Source: Achromobacter pestifer
Lineage (GTDB): Bacteria > Pseudomonadota > Gammaproteobacteria > Burkholderiales > Burkholderiaceae_B
Direction: 5' to 3'
NCBI RefSeq assembly: GCF_902859625.1
Contig: NZ_CADIJX010000003.1
Coordinates: 744,001-808,000 of the forward strand
Length of the DNA: 64,000 bases
The notes under the pieces were generated by a model. The model saw nothing but the letters and a program-made list of their open reading frames with translations, searched no databases and was not told the origin of the DNA. Of the stretch, positions 39,367 through 48,043 are shown one piece after another. A program made the translations under genes and the position numbers. Positions within the stretch are counted from its first letter, which is position 1; the number at the start of each line of letters is the position of its first letter.

Positions 39367-40907
39367 GCGGCGACCCGGAAGGGACGCTGCGGGCCCGCAT
39401 GGCGTGGTTGCATTCCTGGGCGGGGCTATTGCTGGGATGGCTGGCGTTCGCGGTATTCGTGACGGGCGCGTTAAGCGTTTACGCACCCGAGATCAGCCGC
39501 TGGATGATGCCGGAGACCGGCGCCGCAGGCCGCGCGGACCGGCAGCAGGCTTTGCGGACCGCGGAGGCGGCGCTGTATCGGGAGGCGCCGCGCGCCGCGC
39601 GCTGGCAGCTGGAGCTTCCCGCGCCGCGCAAGCCCTTGCTGACCTTGTCATGGAGCGGCCCGGATGGCACGGCAGATGTGCGTTTGGACCCCGCCACAGG
39701 CGCGGCGGTCGTGCCGCGAGATACCGAAGGCGGTGATTTCCTGGTTGAGTTCCACTACAGCCTGCATGCGGGAAAAGCCGGCATAAGCCTGGTGGGCGCG
39801 TGCAGCCTGGGCCTGCTGCTGGTGCTGGTGACCGGCATCATCGTGCACCGGCGCCTGTTCGCGGATTTCTTCACTTTCCGCCCGAGGCTGTCGGCGGGCC
39901 GGGCCTGGCTGGATGCGCATAACGTGCTTGGGGTGCTGCCCTTGCCGTTTTCGATCATGATTCTGGTCACCGCGCTGAGTACGCTGTTGCTGACTTATCT
40001 GCCGGCGGGCGTGCATGCGCGTTTCGGTAATGACATCGCGGCGATGGCGGCTCAGGTATTCCCCGCGCCACCCGGGACGCACGCGCAAGGCGACGCTTCC
40101 ATGCTGCCGCTACCGGAATTGGTGCGCCGGGCCGAGACCGTGCTGGGGGCGGGCAAGGCCGGCGTGGTGATCGTGCGCGAACCGGGGCGGGAAGGCGCAA
40201 TCGCGGATGTGATGCGCGTCTTTGACGACCGCTTCATGGCGTTCCCCGATCGCGTGTCCCTGCGCGCCGACACGGGTAGCATCGTGGACACGCAGAATCG
40301 ATACGGCGGCGCGCTGACGCTGGCACGCACCTTGGGCGGGCTGCACTACGGCTACTACGCCGCGCCCTTGTTGCGCGCGCTGTATTTTGCGCTGGCCTTG
40401 GCGGGCGCCGGGATGATCGCGACCGGTCTGGCGCTGTATTCCGTGCGCACGTCCGCACGCGGCGGCCGATTCGCTGCGGCGGTCCATCGCATCAATGTGG
40501 CCATGATCTGTGGACCGCTTTGCGCCTGCGCGGCCTACTTTTTGGCAAACCGGCTGGCCTGGCCTGGGGCCGCGGGCCTGCACGACCGCGAAGTGCTGGC
40601 ATTTTTCCTGGCCTGGGCGGGCTGCTGGGGGCATGCGGTGTGGGGCGATCCGGCCCGGCTCTGGCGCAGGCAGTGGCTGGCCGCCGCCGTCTTGTGGATG
40701 GCGCTCGTGCCCGTGGATGCGGCGGCATTGGCGTTGCAGCCCGCGTTTCGGCACCTGTTGGGACAGCCCTTGCATGCCGTGGCGGCGAGCCTATTCGCGG
40801 CCATGGGGGGATTGTCGATGTGGATTGCGCTGCGTCGCGGGCGTCACGAGCGCGACGCTACCCATGCATCCTTACATCGCGGGGGGACACGCCGAACAGG
40901 CGCTTGA
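39363..40907 (+). CDS. PepSY-domain inner-membrane protein (PiuB-like)
   Basis: The ATG at 39363 overlaps the previous stop. The 514-residue product begins ARMAWLHSWAGLLLGWLAFAVF, the standard N-terminal helix of PepSY-associated TM proteins. It has four to six further membrane segments (LGLLLVLVTGIIVHRRLF with the His-x-x-x-Phe-type motif, LPLPFSIMILVTALSTLLL) and a periplasmic PepSY region around 150-330. Relatives act with siderophore receptors, probably as inner-membrane ferric reductases or siderophore-processing proteins. Its last 50 nt overlap the convergent AraC gene. Confidence 0.87.
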   Translation: MSGDPEGTLRARMAWLHSWAGLLLGWLAFAVFVTGALSVYAPEISRWMMPETGAAGRADRQQALRTAEAALYREAPRAARWQLELPAPRKPLLTLSWSGPDGTADVRLDPATGAAVVPRDTEGGDFLVEFHYSLHAGKAGISLVGACSLGLLLVLVTGIIVHRRLFADFFTFRPRLSAGRAWLDAHNVLGVLPLPFSIMILVTALSTLLLTYLPAGVHARFGNDIAAMAAQVFPAPPGTHAQGDASMLPLPELVRRAETVLGAGKAGVVIVREPGREGAIADVMRVFDDRFMAFPDRVSLRADTGSIVDTQNRYGGALTLARTLGGLHYGYYAAPLLRALYFALALAGAGMIATGLALYSVRTSARGGRFAAAVHRINVAMICGPLCACAAYFLANRLAWPGAAGLHDREVLAFFLAWAGCWGHAVWGDPARLWRRQWLAAAVLWMALVPVDAAALALQPAFRHLLGQPLHAVAASLFAAMGGLSMWIALRRGRHERDATHASLHRGGTRRTGA

Positions 40908-41898
40908 AGGCGGTGGCGAAGTTCGCGGCGCTGGAATAGCCGGCAAGCGCGGCGGCCTGGCTGACGCTCACGCCTTGGCCGATCAGCGCGCGCTGCGCGG
41001 CTCTTAGCCGCTGCTCGCGCAGGTATTCGACGGCGGACGACCCCGTCAAGGCCTGGAAACCCTGTTGCAGTGCGCGCACACCCAGGCCGGTTTGTGCCGC
41101 CAGGTCCGACAAGGTGCAATGACTGGCGATGGCGCCGGCGTCCATGCGGGCCCGCAACTCCAGCAAACGCTTGGCGTGACGCGGATCGATGCGGCTGGCG
41201 GGGGCGTGGGCGCCGCTGCCGGCCGCGGCCAGCGCCACGTGGCGGAGGCCCTCTCCCAGCAACGCCAGGCAACGGGATTCCAGCATCAGCCGGTCCACGC
41301 CGTCTTCATGCGCGGGCGGGCGCGCAATCCGTTGCGCCAGCGTGACGCCGCGAGGCGTCAACGTCCAGGCATGCAGGGCCAGATGCGTTTGCAAAAAAGA
41401 CTGGATGGCCAAGGTGTCGACGGCGTTCGCGGCCGATCCGTCCGGGATCAGGCCACCGTCTTGCAGCCATTGGGGCGCGGCGGTCAGGGTGATGGAGCGT
41501 TCGCGGTGGTTGCGGGCCGCGCGCCGCATGAAGCTGGCAGGCCCGGTCAGCATCAACAGGCGCGCTTGCAGGCCCTCTCCGGCGGCCGGGCCTTGCAGGC
41601 GTAGATGGTGATGGCCGAATTCAAGCTCGACGTCGCCGTGCTCCAGCACGATCAATTTCAACCCCGGCGCGAGCGTGGAGCGCACCACGTTATCGCCGCA
41701 ATCGCGCACGTCGGCGCGTCGCAGCGTCAGGCCGGGCCGCATCGCCAGCACCTGGAAGCTGCCCTCCAGCGGCGCTCGCGCGCCCGCGCCGTGACGCGAC
41801 TCGATGTCGTGCGATCCGCCTATGTGCGCACCCGCCGCCCGTAATTGCGCGGGCGAGATTTCGCCTGCCATTTCCGCTCGTTTTCGCGGCCCCGCCAT
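40858..41898 (-). CDS. bfeR: AraC-family regulator, BfeR/PchR-like
   Basis: The start is taken at ATG 41898, which has GGAG at 5-nt spacing; a longer frame from 41949 would run through an inverted repeat that looks like an operator. The C-terminal domain (about residues 240-346) holds the two AraC helix-turn-helix motifs (LSDLAAQTGLGVRALQQGFQ and VSQAAALAGYSSAANFATAF). The N-terminal part has no named ligand domain. The divergent gene encodes a catecholate receptor, the arrangement of Bordetella bfeR-bfeA, in which the AraC protein responds to enterobactin. The symbol rests on that context. Confidence 0.82.
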   Translation of the reverse strand: MAGPRKRAEMAGEISPAQLRAAGAHIGGSHDIESRHGAGARAPLEGSFQVLAMRPGLTLRRADVRDCGDNVVRSTLAPGLKLIVLEHGDVELEFGHHHLRLQGPAAGEGLQARLLMLTGPASFMRRAARNHRERSITLTAAPQWLQDGGLIPDGSAANAVDTLAIQSFLQTHLALHAWTLTPRGVTLAQRIARPPAHEDGVDRLMLESRCLALLGEGLRHVALAAAGSGAHAPASRIDPRHAKRLLELRARMDAGAIASHCTLSDLAAQTGLGVRALQQGFQALTGSSAVEYLREQRLRAAQRALIGQGVSVSQAAALAGYSSAANFATAFKRLFGVSPRDVRMHG

Positions 41899-41919
41899 TC
41901 CAGCTCCAAAAAACGCTAC

Positions 41920-41942
41920 CGCAAAGCATCTGGTGCTTTGCG
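41920..41942. promoter_or_regulatory. Inverted repeat CGCAAAGCA-N5-TGCTTTGCG between regulator and receptor genes
   Basis: These perfect 9-bp arms lie 22 nt from the AraC start and 49 nt from the receptor start. The site is well placed for binding by the AraC protein or for overlapping the divergent promoters. Confidence 0.5.
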
Positions 41943-41990
41943 CAAACATACTTACCTGTTTTCCATGGAATCATTGGCACGTTCTTCCAA

Positions 41991-44108
41991 ATGACCATGA
42001 GAATCAGTACCATTATGACCCAAAGTCCCGCCGTCTTCGTCCTCCGCCGGCCCTGGATGATGATGGCCCTGGCATTCGCCGGGATGGCTGGCGCCGTCCA
42101 GGCGCAAACCACCGAGCCTTCTGGCCAGGCCGCCGCCAGCCCCGTCCAGTCCCTGTCCCCGGTGGTGGTAACCGCCAGCGGCTACGATCAAACCATTGCC
42201 GACGCGCCGGCCAGCATCACCGTGTTGACGCACGAAGACCTGGCCCGGCAGCCGTTCAATACCCTGCAAGATGCGCTGCGCAATGTGGAAGGCGTGAGCA
42301 TCGTCGGCGCCAATGCCAACAAGCAGGACATCTCCATTCGCGGCATGCCGGGTAAATACACGCTGATCCTGGTGGACGGCAAGCGGCAGGGCACGCGCGA
42401 GATGTTGAACCGTGAAGAGCTGGGCATGGTGCAGGCCAGCCAGATTCCGCCGCTGGCCGCCATTGAACGGATAGAAGTCGTGCGGGGACCGATGTCTTCG
42501 CTGTACGGGTCTGATGCCATCGGCGGCGTGGTCAACATCATCACGCGCAAAGTGCCGCAAACGTGGACGGGCTCGATCAATCTGGGCGCCACCTTGCAAC
42601 AGCACAGCGAACTGGGCAACAGCCGGCAGGCTGATTTCTACCTGGCTGGCCCGATCAAGGAAGACAAGCTGGGCCTGCAACTGTTCGGCAAGTCCAATCA
42701 GCGGACGCAAGCCGATGTGGTGGACGGATCCTACGGCATTCGGGACCGCGGCCTGACGGCCCGCCTGACGCTGACGCCCACGAAAGACCAGGACATTCTG
42801 CTGGAGGCCGGGCAAGACGAATACAACCGCTACGGCACGGTCGGGAAATCGTTGGCGGCCACCGAAACCGGTGACTACCGCTTGAAGAACCGGCACACCC
42901 ATTATTCGATCTCGCACGAAGGACGCTGGAATTTCGGCACGACCAACGTGTCCTTGCAGCGCGAAGAAGGCAAGGCCAGCAACACGATCGGGGATAAGGA
43001 GGCCACCTCGTATCCGGACACGCGCCTCGTCAACACGACGCTGGACGCGACGCTGACGCTGCCCCTGCCGAACAACATGCTGAAGGTGGGCGGCCAGTAC
43101 ATCGACACGCGCCTGTACGGCACCGACAAAGAGGCCGCGTCCACCACGGCCCGCAATACCGTGTCTGGGTTGAGCACGCGGTCCTGGGCCTTGTTCGGTG
43201 AAGACGAGTGGGCCGTGACCGACCATCTGTCGCTAACCGGCGGCGTGCGCCTGGACGACCATGAACGCTATGGCCAGCACTGGAGCCCGCGCGGGTACGC
43301 GGTCTATCACCTGACGCAAGCATGGACGCTGAAGGGCGGCGTGTCGCGCGCTTTCCGCGCGCCCGAACTGCGCCAGAGCTCGGCGGACTACATCCAGGCC
43401 ACGGGCGGCGCCGTGGGCGCCCCGCGCGGCAGCATCGCCGGTAACCCCGACCTGAAGCCCGAGACCAGCACCAGTACCGAAATCGGATTGCACTACCAGG
43501 ACGATGATCGCTACGCCGCAGGCCTGACCCTGTTCAACAACGAGTTCAAGAACAAGATTTACAGCCAGTGCGTGAGCGGTTGCTCGGGCACGTCCGGCGC
43601 CACGTACGAGTGGGGCAACATCGGACGCGCCACGTTGCGCGGGGTGGAAACCAGCCTGACCTTGCCGCTGTCGCGCACGGTGACGCTGACCGGCAACTAC
43701 ACCTACACGCAATCCAAGCGCAAGTCCGATGACGAGGTCGCGTATGACGGCACGTCGTTGCAGGGGCAGCCGCTGGACCGCACGCCGCGCCACGTGTTGA
43801 ATGTGCGGGCGGATTGGCGGGCAACGGATGCCCTGTCGCTGTATGCATCGGCCAATGTGCAAAGCGAACAGTACTGGGCGAACTACCGCAACGTGTCGAC
43901 GACAACGCGCCGGCGTCCCGGCGCCACCACGTTCGATCTGGGCGGCAGCTATGAACTGAATTCGCATGTCACCTTCCGCCTGGCGGTGATGAACCTGACG
44001 GACAAGCGCGTGCCGGTGGACTACCGCACCCGCACGACGGGTCTGGATGGAAACTGGCAAGTTGATGAGGGTCGCCGGCTATGGCTGAACACGTCCGTTT
44101 CGTTCTGA
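41991..44108 (+). CDS. bfeA: TonB-dependent catecholate siderophore receptor, BfeA-like
   Basis: Possible starts are ATG 41991, 41997 and 42015; none has a good ribosome binding site. The signal peptide (RPWMMMALAFAGMAGAVQAQ) is followed by the TonB box region SPVVVTASG. The plug has APASITVLTHEDL and EVVRGPMSSLYGSDAIGGVVNIITRK, as in FepA/PfeA-type receptors, and the barrel ends NTSVSF. There is no STN domain, so it does not use a FecIR pair; the divergent AraC gene and a Fur box supply the control. The downstream esterase supports enterobactin as ligand. Confidence 0.85.
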   Translation: MTMRISTIMTQSPAVFVLRRPWMMMALAFAGMAGAVQAQTTEPSGQAAASPVQSLSPVVVTASGYDQTIADAPASITVLTHEDLARQPFNTLQDALRNVEGVSIVGANANKQDISIRGMPGKYTLILVDGKRQGTREMLNREELGMVQASQIPPLAAIERIEVVRGPMSSLYGSDAIGGVVNIITRKVPQTWTGSINLGATLQQHSELGNSRQADFYLAGPIKEDKLGLQLFGKSNQRTQADVVDGSYGIRDRGLTARLTLTPTKDQDILLEAGQDEYNRYGTVGKSLAATETGDYRLKNRHTHYSISHEGRWNFGTTNVSLQREEGKASNTIGDKEATSYPDTRLVNTTLDATLTLPLPNNMLKVGGQYIDTRLYGTDKEAASTTARNTVSGLSTRSWALFGEDEWAVTDHLSLTGGVRLDDHERYGQHWSPRGYAVYHLTQAWTLKGGVSRAFRAPELRQSSADYIQATGGAVGAPRGSIAGNPDLKPETSTSTEIGLHYQDDDRYAAGLTLFNNEFKNKIYSQCVSGCSGTSGATYEWGNIGRATLRGVETSLTLPLSRTVTLTGNYTYTQSKRKSDDEVAYDGTSLQGQPLDRTPRHVLNVRADWRATDALSLYASANVQSEQYWANYRNVSTTTRRRPGATTFDLGGSYELNSHVTFRLAVMNLTDKRVPVDYRTRTTGLDGNWQVDEGRRLWLNTSVSF
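41996..42014. promoter_or_regulatory. Fur box overlapping the receptor gene start
   Basis: The sequence CATGAGAATCAGTACCATT matches 15 of 19 bases of the Fur consensus AATGATAATCATTATCATT. It covers the second candidate start codon and ends directly before the third (42015). Iron repression of the receptor is therefore likely. Confidence 0.6.
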
Positions 44109-44992
44109 CGGCTGCCGCGTTGCTGATCGGCATGAGCGCGCCTGCCCAGGCGCAACCCGGACACACCCGGCCCATGGCGGCGCAACCGCCGGAATTGGCG
44201 ATCGGCGTGCCCGCCGCCCAGGTGCAGCGCTATGTGCTTGCCGCGCCGGATGGCGGGCCGGAGTACCGCGTCTCGGTGTGGGCGCCGCCGGAGGGGCAAC
44301 CGCCGGCGGCGGGGTATCCGGTGATCTACATGCTGGACGGCAACGCGGTGTTTGAAAGCCTTGCGCGGACCACGTCCGCCTTGCCGCCTGGGGCCAGGCT
44401 GCAAGCGGTCGTGGTCGGCATTGGCTACGAGGACGCCGAACGCTTCAATGTGACGGCGCGGTCATACGACTACACGCCGCCTTCGCCCGGTGCGGATGCG
44501 CCCCGAGGGTCACCACGCGATCCCGATGCGCGCGGGTGGGCAAAGCCGGGCGGCGGCGCCGACCGCTTCCTGGCGATCCTGCAACAACGCATCCAGCCGT
44601 TGGTGGAACGGCGTTATCGCGTCGATGCCGGCAACCGCACGCTGTACGGACATTCCTACGGAGGCTTGTTCGCGCTGCACGTGGCGCTGAGCCGACCGCA
44701 GGCGTTCAAGCACTACGTGGCGGCCAGCCCGTCGATCTGGTGGAACGGGCAGTTCATCCTTCAATCCTTGGCGCATCCCGCCGCCGTGCCTGAACCGGGC
44801 GTGGAGGTGACCGTGATGGCTGGCGAGGAAGCGCAGGGGCGTGACGACCAGCCCGATAGCCCGGAAAGCGTTGTGCGTGCGTTGGACGGCGTTCCGCGTG
44901 TACGCGCCAGTCTTCGGGTGTTTCCGGGGCTGGGCCATGGTGAGATGCTGCCGGCGTCGCTGGCCGCGACATTGCGCGGCTACGTGCGGTAG
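44081..44992 (+). CDS. bfeB: Periplasmic siderophore esterase, IroE/BfeB-like
   Basis: The ATG at 44081 lies 28 nt inside the receptor gene. The 303-residue product has a signal peptide (about 1-24, ending APAQA). Its alpha/beta-hydrolase fold has YPVIYMLDGNAVFESLA, the nucleophile elbow LYGHSYGGLFALHVAL and the late His in GLGHGEML. This is the IroE/Fes-like trilactone esterase type. It would linearise or cleave ferric enterobactin in the periplasm after uptake by the adjacent receptor. Confidence 0.85.
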   Translation: MAEHVRFVLTAAALLIGMSAPAQAQPGHTRPMAAQPPELAIGVPAAQVQRYVLAAPDGGPEYRVSVWAPPEGQPPAAGYPVIYMLDGNAVFESLARTTSALPPGARLQAVVVGIGYEDAERFNVTARSYDYTPPSPGADAPRGSPRDPDARGWAKPGGGADRFLAILQQRIQPLVERRYRVDAGNRTLYGHSYGGLFALHVALSRPQAFKHYVAASPSIWWNGQFILQSLAHPAAVPEPGVEVTVMAGEEAQGRDDQPDSPESVVRALDGVPRVRASLRVFPGLGHGEMLPASLAATLRGYVR

Positions 44993-45022
44993 CGCGGGCG
45001 CGGGGAAAGCGGCCAGCGGGTG

Positions 45023-46378
45023 CTAGCCGCCGCTGGGCGGAAACGTGACGGCGATCCCCACGCCCCGGCCGTCCAGCCCGGGTTCCCACTCGATCCGCGC
45101 ACCGTGTATCGCGGCAATCCGCGCCACCAGTGACAAGCCGATGCCGCTGCCACGCTCTATCGTGCCCGGCTGCCGGTAGAAACGATCGAAGATGCGCTCG
45201 CGTTCGGAAGCGGGGATGCCTGGCCCGTTGTCTTTCACGCAAAGCCGCGCTCCGCCGTCCGGTAGCGGACCACAGGACACCGCCACACGGCCGCCTTCGG
45301 GCGTATAGCGCAGGGCGTTATCCAACAGATTGCGCAATAGCACGCCCAGGGCATTGATATTGCCGTTCATCACTACCGCTTCGGCATCCAGGCTGATGCG
45401 TTGATGCTTTCGGTTGGCAAGGGCTTCGCTGTCGCGCACGATCATTTCCGCCAGGCGGTTCAGCGGCACAGGTTCGGTGAGGCCTTCGCTTTGCGCTTCC
45501 GTGTGTGCCTGATCCAGCAGCTGTTCGGCCAGGCGAGTCGTGCGGCAGGCCACGGCGCGCAGTTTTTCCACCGCCTGTTCGCGTGCTTGGGGCGTGTCGC
45601 TGCGCGCCGCCAATTCGGCGTACGCGCCCAGGGCCGCCAACGGCGTGCGCAATTCGTGCGCGGCGTCGGCCAGGAATCGCCGCTCTCGTTCCAGCGAGGC
45701 TGACAGGCGCTCAAGCAGGTCATTGATGGATCGGATGAACGGTTGCAGTTCGCCGGGCATGCCGGCGGTGGGCAATGGCGTCAGGTCCATGCCGCAACGG
45801 CCCAGGATGGCGTCGCGCGCACGGTCTACCGGGCGGAAGGCGCGGCGCATGACCAGCCAGGTCAGTCCGGTCAGTACGAGAAAGAGCACGCTGAGGAACA
45901 TCAGGCTCTTTTGCATGCGGGAGAGCGTTTCTTCCCGCAATTGCGCCATCGATTTGGCGAACTGGACTTGAATGCGGCGATCGGCGTCCGCCACGGCATA
46001 GGCACGCCAGCGTTCGCCCTTCAGCGAGACATCACGGAAACCCTCCTGGAAGTCCGGTATCAAGGGTTCGGCTGGCGCCGATGGCGACTGGATCACCAGT
46101 TGCTTGTTGGGCAGCGCCCACACCTGGAAATTGAAGGATTCGCCGTCGAAGCGATTCGAGGCGGACAGTTCAAAACGATCGACGCTGGAAGGCGCGGTCT
46201 GCAACAGGCTGGTGGGCAACGACAGCAGCGCCTTCTTGGCGGCGTCGCGCAGATCCTGGTCGACCATGCCGGTCTCGGCGCGCGTCTGCTCCTTGTAGAT
46301 CAGGACGAACACCGTCAACCAGGTTGCCAGCATGGCAAGCAGCAAGGTGATCGCGACCTGCCTGCGTAGTGTCGTCAC
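45023..46378 (-). CDS. Sensor histidine kinase, QseC/PmrB type
   Basis: A GTG start at 46376-46378 overlaps the response-regulator stop (GTGA). The 451-residue product has TM1 (about 10-28), a periplasmic region (30-165), TM2 (LMFLSVLFLVLTGLTWLVM), then a HisKA domain (FLADAAHELRTPLAALGAYAEL). The ATP-binding boxes are NLLDNALRYTPEGG, DNGPGIP and GSGIGLSLV. All catalytic boxes are intact. It pairs with the regulator encoded just upstream. Its signal could be an envelope or metal/hormone cue, as in QseC and PmrB. Confidence 0.9.
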   Translation of the reverse strand: MTTLRRQVAITLLLAMLATWLTVFVLIYKEQTRAETGMVDQDLRDAAKKALLSLPTSLLQTAPSSVDRFELSASNRFDGESFNFQVWALPNKQLVIQSPSAPAEPLIPDFQEGFRDVSLKGERWRAYAVADADRRIQVQFAKSMAQLREETLSRMQKSLMFLSVLFLVLTGLTWLVMRRAFRPVDRARDAILGRCGMDLTPLPTAGMPGELQPFIRSINDLLERLSASLERERRFLADAAHELRTPLAALGAYAELAARSDTPQAREQAVEKLRAVACRTTRLAEQLLDQAHTEAQSEGLTEPVPLNRLAEMIVRDSEALANRKHQRISLDAEAVVMNGNINALGVLLRNLLDNALRYTPEGGRVAVSCGPLPDGGARLCVKDNGPGIPASERERIFDRFYRQPGTIERGSGIGLSLVARIAAIHGARIEWEPGLDGRGVGIAVTFPPSGG

Positions 46379-47043
46379 GGCGCTGCGTCCGGCACGATGC
46401 GGTATCCCAGGCCGTGCTGGGTCTCGATCAGCCCGTCGCCCAGTTTGCGCCGCAACTGATGGATGTATACCGCCACCGTATTGCTTTCAATGGTGCCGCT
46501 GCTGCCATAGACGGCCACTTCCAGCTGATCGCGGTTGACGGTATGGCCCATGCGTTGCATCAGGGCCAGCAGCGTGTGGTACTCATGCGCGCTCAGGTTG
46601 ACTTCGTTGCCGCCTTGCGTGACCGTTCGGCGCGCGGGTTCCAGCACAACGTCGCGGCAACGCAAGGCGGACACCACGCTGTTGCTGCTGCGGCGTAGCA
46701 CGGCGCGCATCCGGGCCAGCAGTTCGTCCAGCTGGAAGGGTTTGACCAGATAGTCGTCGGCGCCGGCATCCAGCCCCTGGATGCGTTCGGTGAGGCGGTC
46801 GCGTGCGGTGATGATCAGCACGGGCGTCGTGTCGAACCGGGCGCGCAGCGTCTTCAGCAAGGCCAGACCGCTGCCATCGGGCAACCCCAGGTCCAGCAGC
46901 ACGGCCTGATAGCCGTGATCCACCAGCGCAAGTTGCGCTTCGGGCATGTCGCGCGCCCAGTCCACGGTGGCGCCGTCCTGGATCAGGCCCGCGCGCAAGG
47001 CATCGCCCAGCATGGCGTCGTCTTCTACGAGCAGGATACGCAA
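46375..47043 (-). CDS. OmpR-family response regulator, QseB/PmrA type
   Basis: The start is taken as TTG 47043 (giving LRILLVEDDAML), 5-6 nt after GGAG; an ATG at 47076 would add 11 residues unlike the family. The receiver has the acidic pair in EDD, the phospho-Asp in AVLLDLGLPDGSGL and the Lys in YLVKPFQLDELLARM. The winged helix ends YIHQLRRKLGDGLIETQHGLGYRI. It probably acts on the 11-bp-phased repeat in the divergent promoter region shared with the MipA gene. Confidence 0.9.
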   Translation of the reverse strand: MRILLVEDDAMLGDALRAGLIQDGATVDWARDMPEAQLALVDHGYQAVLLDLGLPDGSGLALLKTLRARFDTTPVLIITARDRLTERIQGLDAGADDYLVKPFQLDELLARMRAVLRRSSNSVVSALRCRDVVLEPARRTVTQGGNEVNLSAHEYHTLLALMQRMGHTVNRDQLEVAVYGSSGTIESNTVAVYIHQLRRKLGDGLIETQHGLGYRIVPDAAP

Positions 47044-47082
47044 ACAAGCTCCACAGCCGTCTCCGGCGATTTTCACCGGAGT

Positions 47083-47099
47083 CTTAAAGAATTATTAAA
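47083..47099. promoter_or_regulatory. Direct repeat CTTAAA-N5-ATTAAA, candidate QseB/PmrA box
   Basis: Two TTAAA half-sites lie 11 bp apart in the 135-nt divergent region between the response regulator and mipA genes. The PmrA/QseB-type consensus is a YTTAAK hexamer repeated after 5 bp. The site would allow autoregulation and control of MipA. Confidence 0.5.
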
Positions 47100-47178
47100 A
47101 GTTGCTCAGGACAATGCAGGCCAACCCCGAGGGCGGTCGCCCTCGGCCACTGTAGTAATAGAACGGAAGGAAGCCCTG

Positions 47179-47943
47179 ATGCGGATGGGTATATTAGCAA
47201 GAGGCGCGCTTGCGGGCGCGATGTTCACCGGGGCTGGCGCCGTGTATGCGCAAAGCACGAATTTCATCGGATTGGGGGTCGGAGCGGTTCCTGTCTATGA
47301 GGGTTCCAGCGAATACCGGGCGCTGCCGGTGCCTCTTATCAACTACCAATCGGGCAATTTCTTCATCACGCCGCGCATGGGTTTGCCTGCGATGGGGCTG
47401 AAGACCTCGCTGGCCCAGGACCTGGATGTGGGCGTCTTCGTGGGGATGGGCCTGGGCCGCAAGGCCGATGATGCCGATCGCACGAAGGGGTTGGACGATA
47501 TCAAGTTCCATGGCGCCTACGGCGCCTATGTGGAGTGGAACCCGGGCCGGTATTCGCTGGGCGCGGGCTATAAGCAGGCGGCGCGCAGCGGCTACGGCGG
47601 CACGCTGGAACTGCGCGCGTCGTATGCGGCCCTGAGGACGGAGAAACACTCGGTACAGGTTGGCGTTCGCACTGAATGGGCCAACAGCGACTACATGCAG
47701 ACCTGGTACGGCGTCACGCCGTCGCAATCGGCTCGCAGTCGCGAGGGTCTGTCGACCTATTCGCCGTCCTCCGGATTCAAGTCGGTAGGCTTGTACACCT
47801 CCTGGTCGTATCGGATCAATCCCAGCTGGAGCACGATATCCACGATAGGCGTCAACACCTTGCTGGGTGACGCGCGCGACAGTCCGCTGACGGAACGCAA
47901 GACCAACGTGTTCGGCTCGGTGGGCGTGGCGTACCGCTTCTGA
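47179..47943 (+). CDS. MipA/OmpV-family outer-membrane protein
   Basis: The ATG at 47179 follows GGAAGGAAG and opens a signal peptide (about 1-25, ending GAVYA). The 254-residue product has the family blocks FIGLGVGAVPVYEGSSEYRA, VPLINYQSGNFFITPRMGLPA and GAYVEWNPGRYSLGAGYKQA, and ends GVAYRF with terminal Phe. MipA/OmpV proteins are outer-membrane barrels, some scaffolding peptidoglycan synthases. Divergence from a two-component system that probably controls it is a common arrangement. Confidence 0.88.
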   Translation: MRMGILARGALAGAMFTGAGAVYAQSTNFIGLGVGAVPVYEGSSEYRALPVPLINYQSGNFFITPRMGLPAMGLKTSLAQDLDVGVFVGMGLGRKADDADRTKGLDDIKFHGAYGAYVEWNPGRYSLGAGYKQAARSGYGGTLELRASYAALRTEKHSVQVGVRTEWANSDYMQTWYGVTPSQSARSREGLSTYSPSSGFKSVGLYTSWSYRINPSWSTISTIGVNTLLGDARDSPLTERKTNVFGSVGVAYRF

Positions 47944-47969
47944 CGGGCGGGGCGCAGCCACTGGCAGGC

Positions 47970-48020
47970 TGACGGAAATTCAGGGTGGAACAGATACAAT
48001 TTCCACCAGAATTTCCGTCA
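47970..48020. repeat. 51-nt two-part stem-loop upstream of the DyP peroxidase gene
   Basis: TGACGGAAATTC (47970-47981) pairs perfectly with GAATTTCCGTCA (48009-48020), and inside it GGTGGAA (47984-47990) pairs with TTCCACC (48001-48007). The 10-nt loop contains TACAAT, a possible -10 box. It ends 23 nt before the peroxidase start and 27 nt after the MipA stop. Confidence 0.55.
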
Positions 48021-48043
48021 CCCCGCTCTGAGGATCCGATCCC

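Noticed and set aside
41899..41949. N-terminal extension of the AraC regulator from ATG 41949
   Set aside because: It would run through a perfect inverted repeat, and the internal ATG at 41898 has a much better ribosome binding site.
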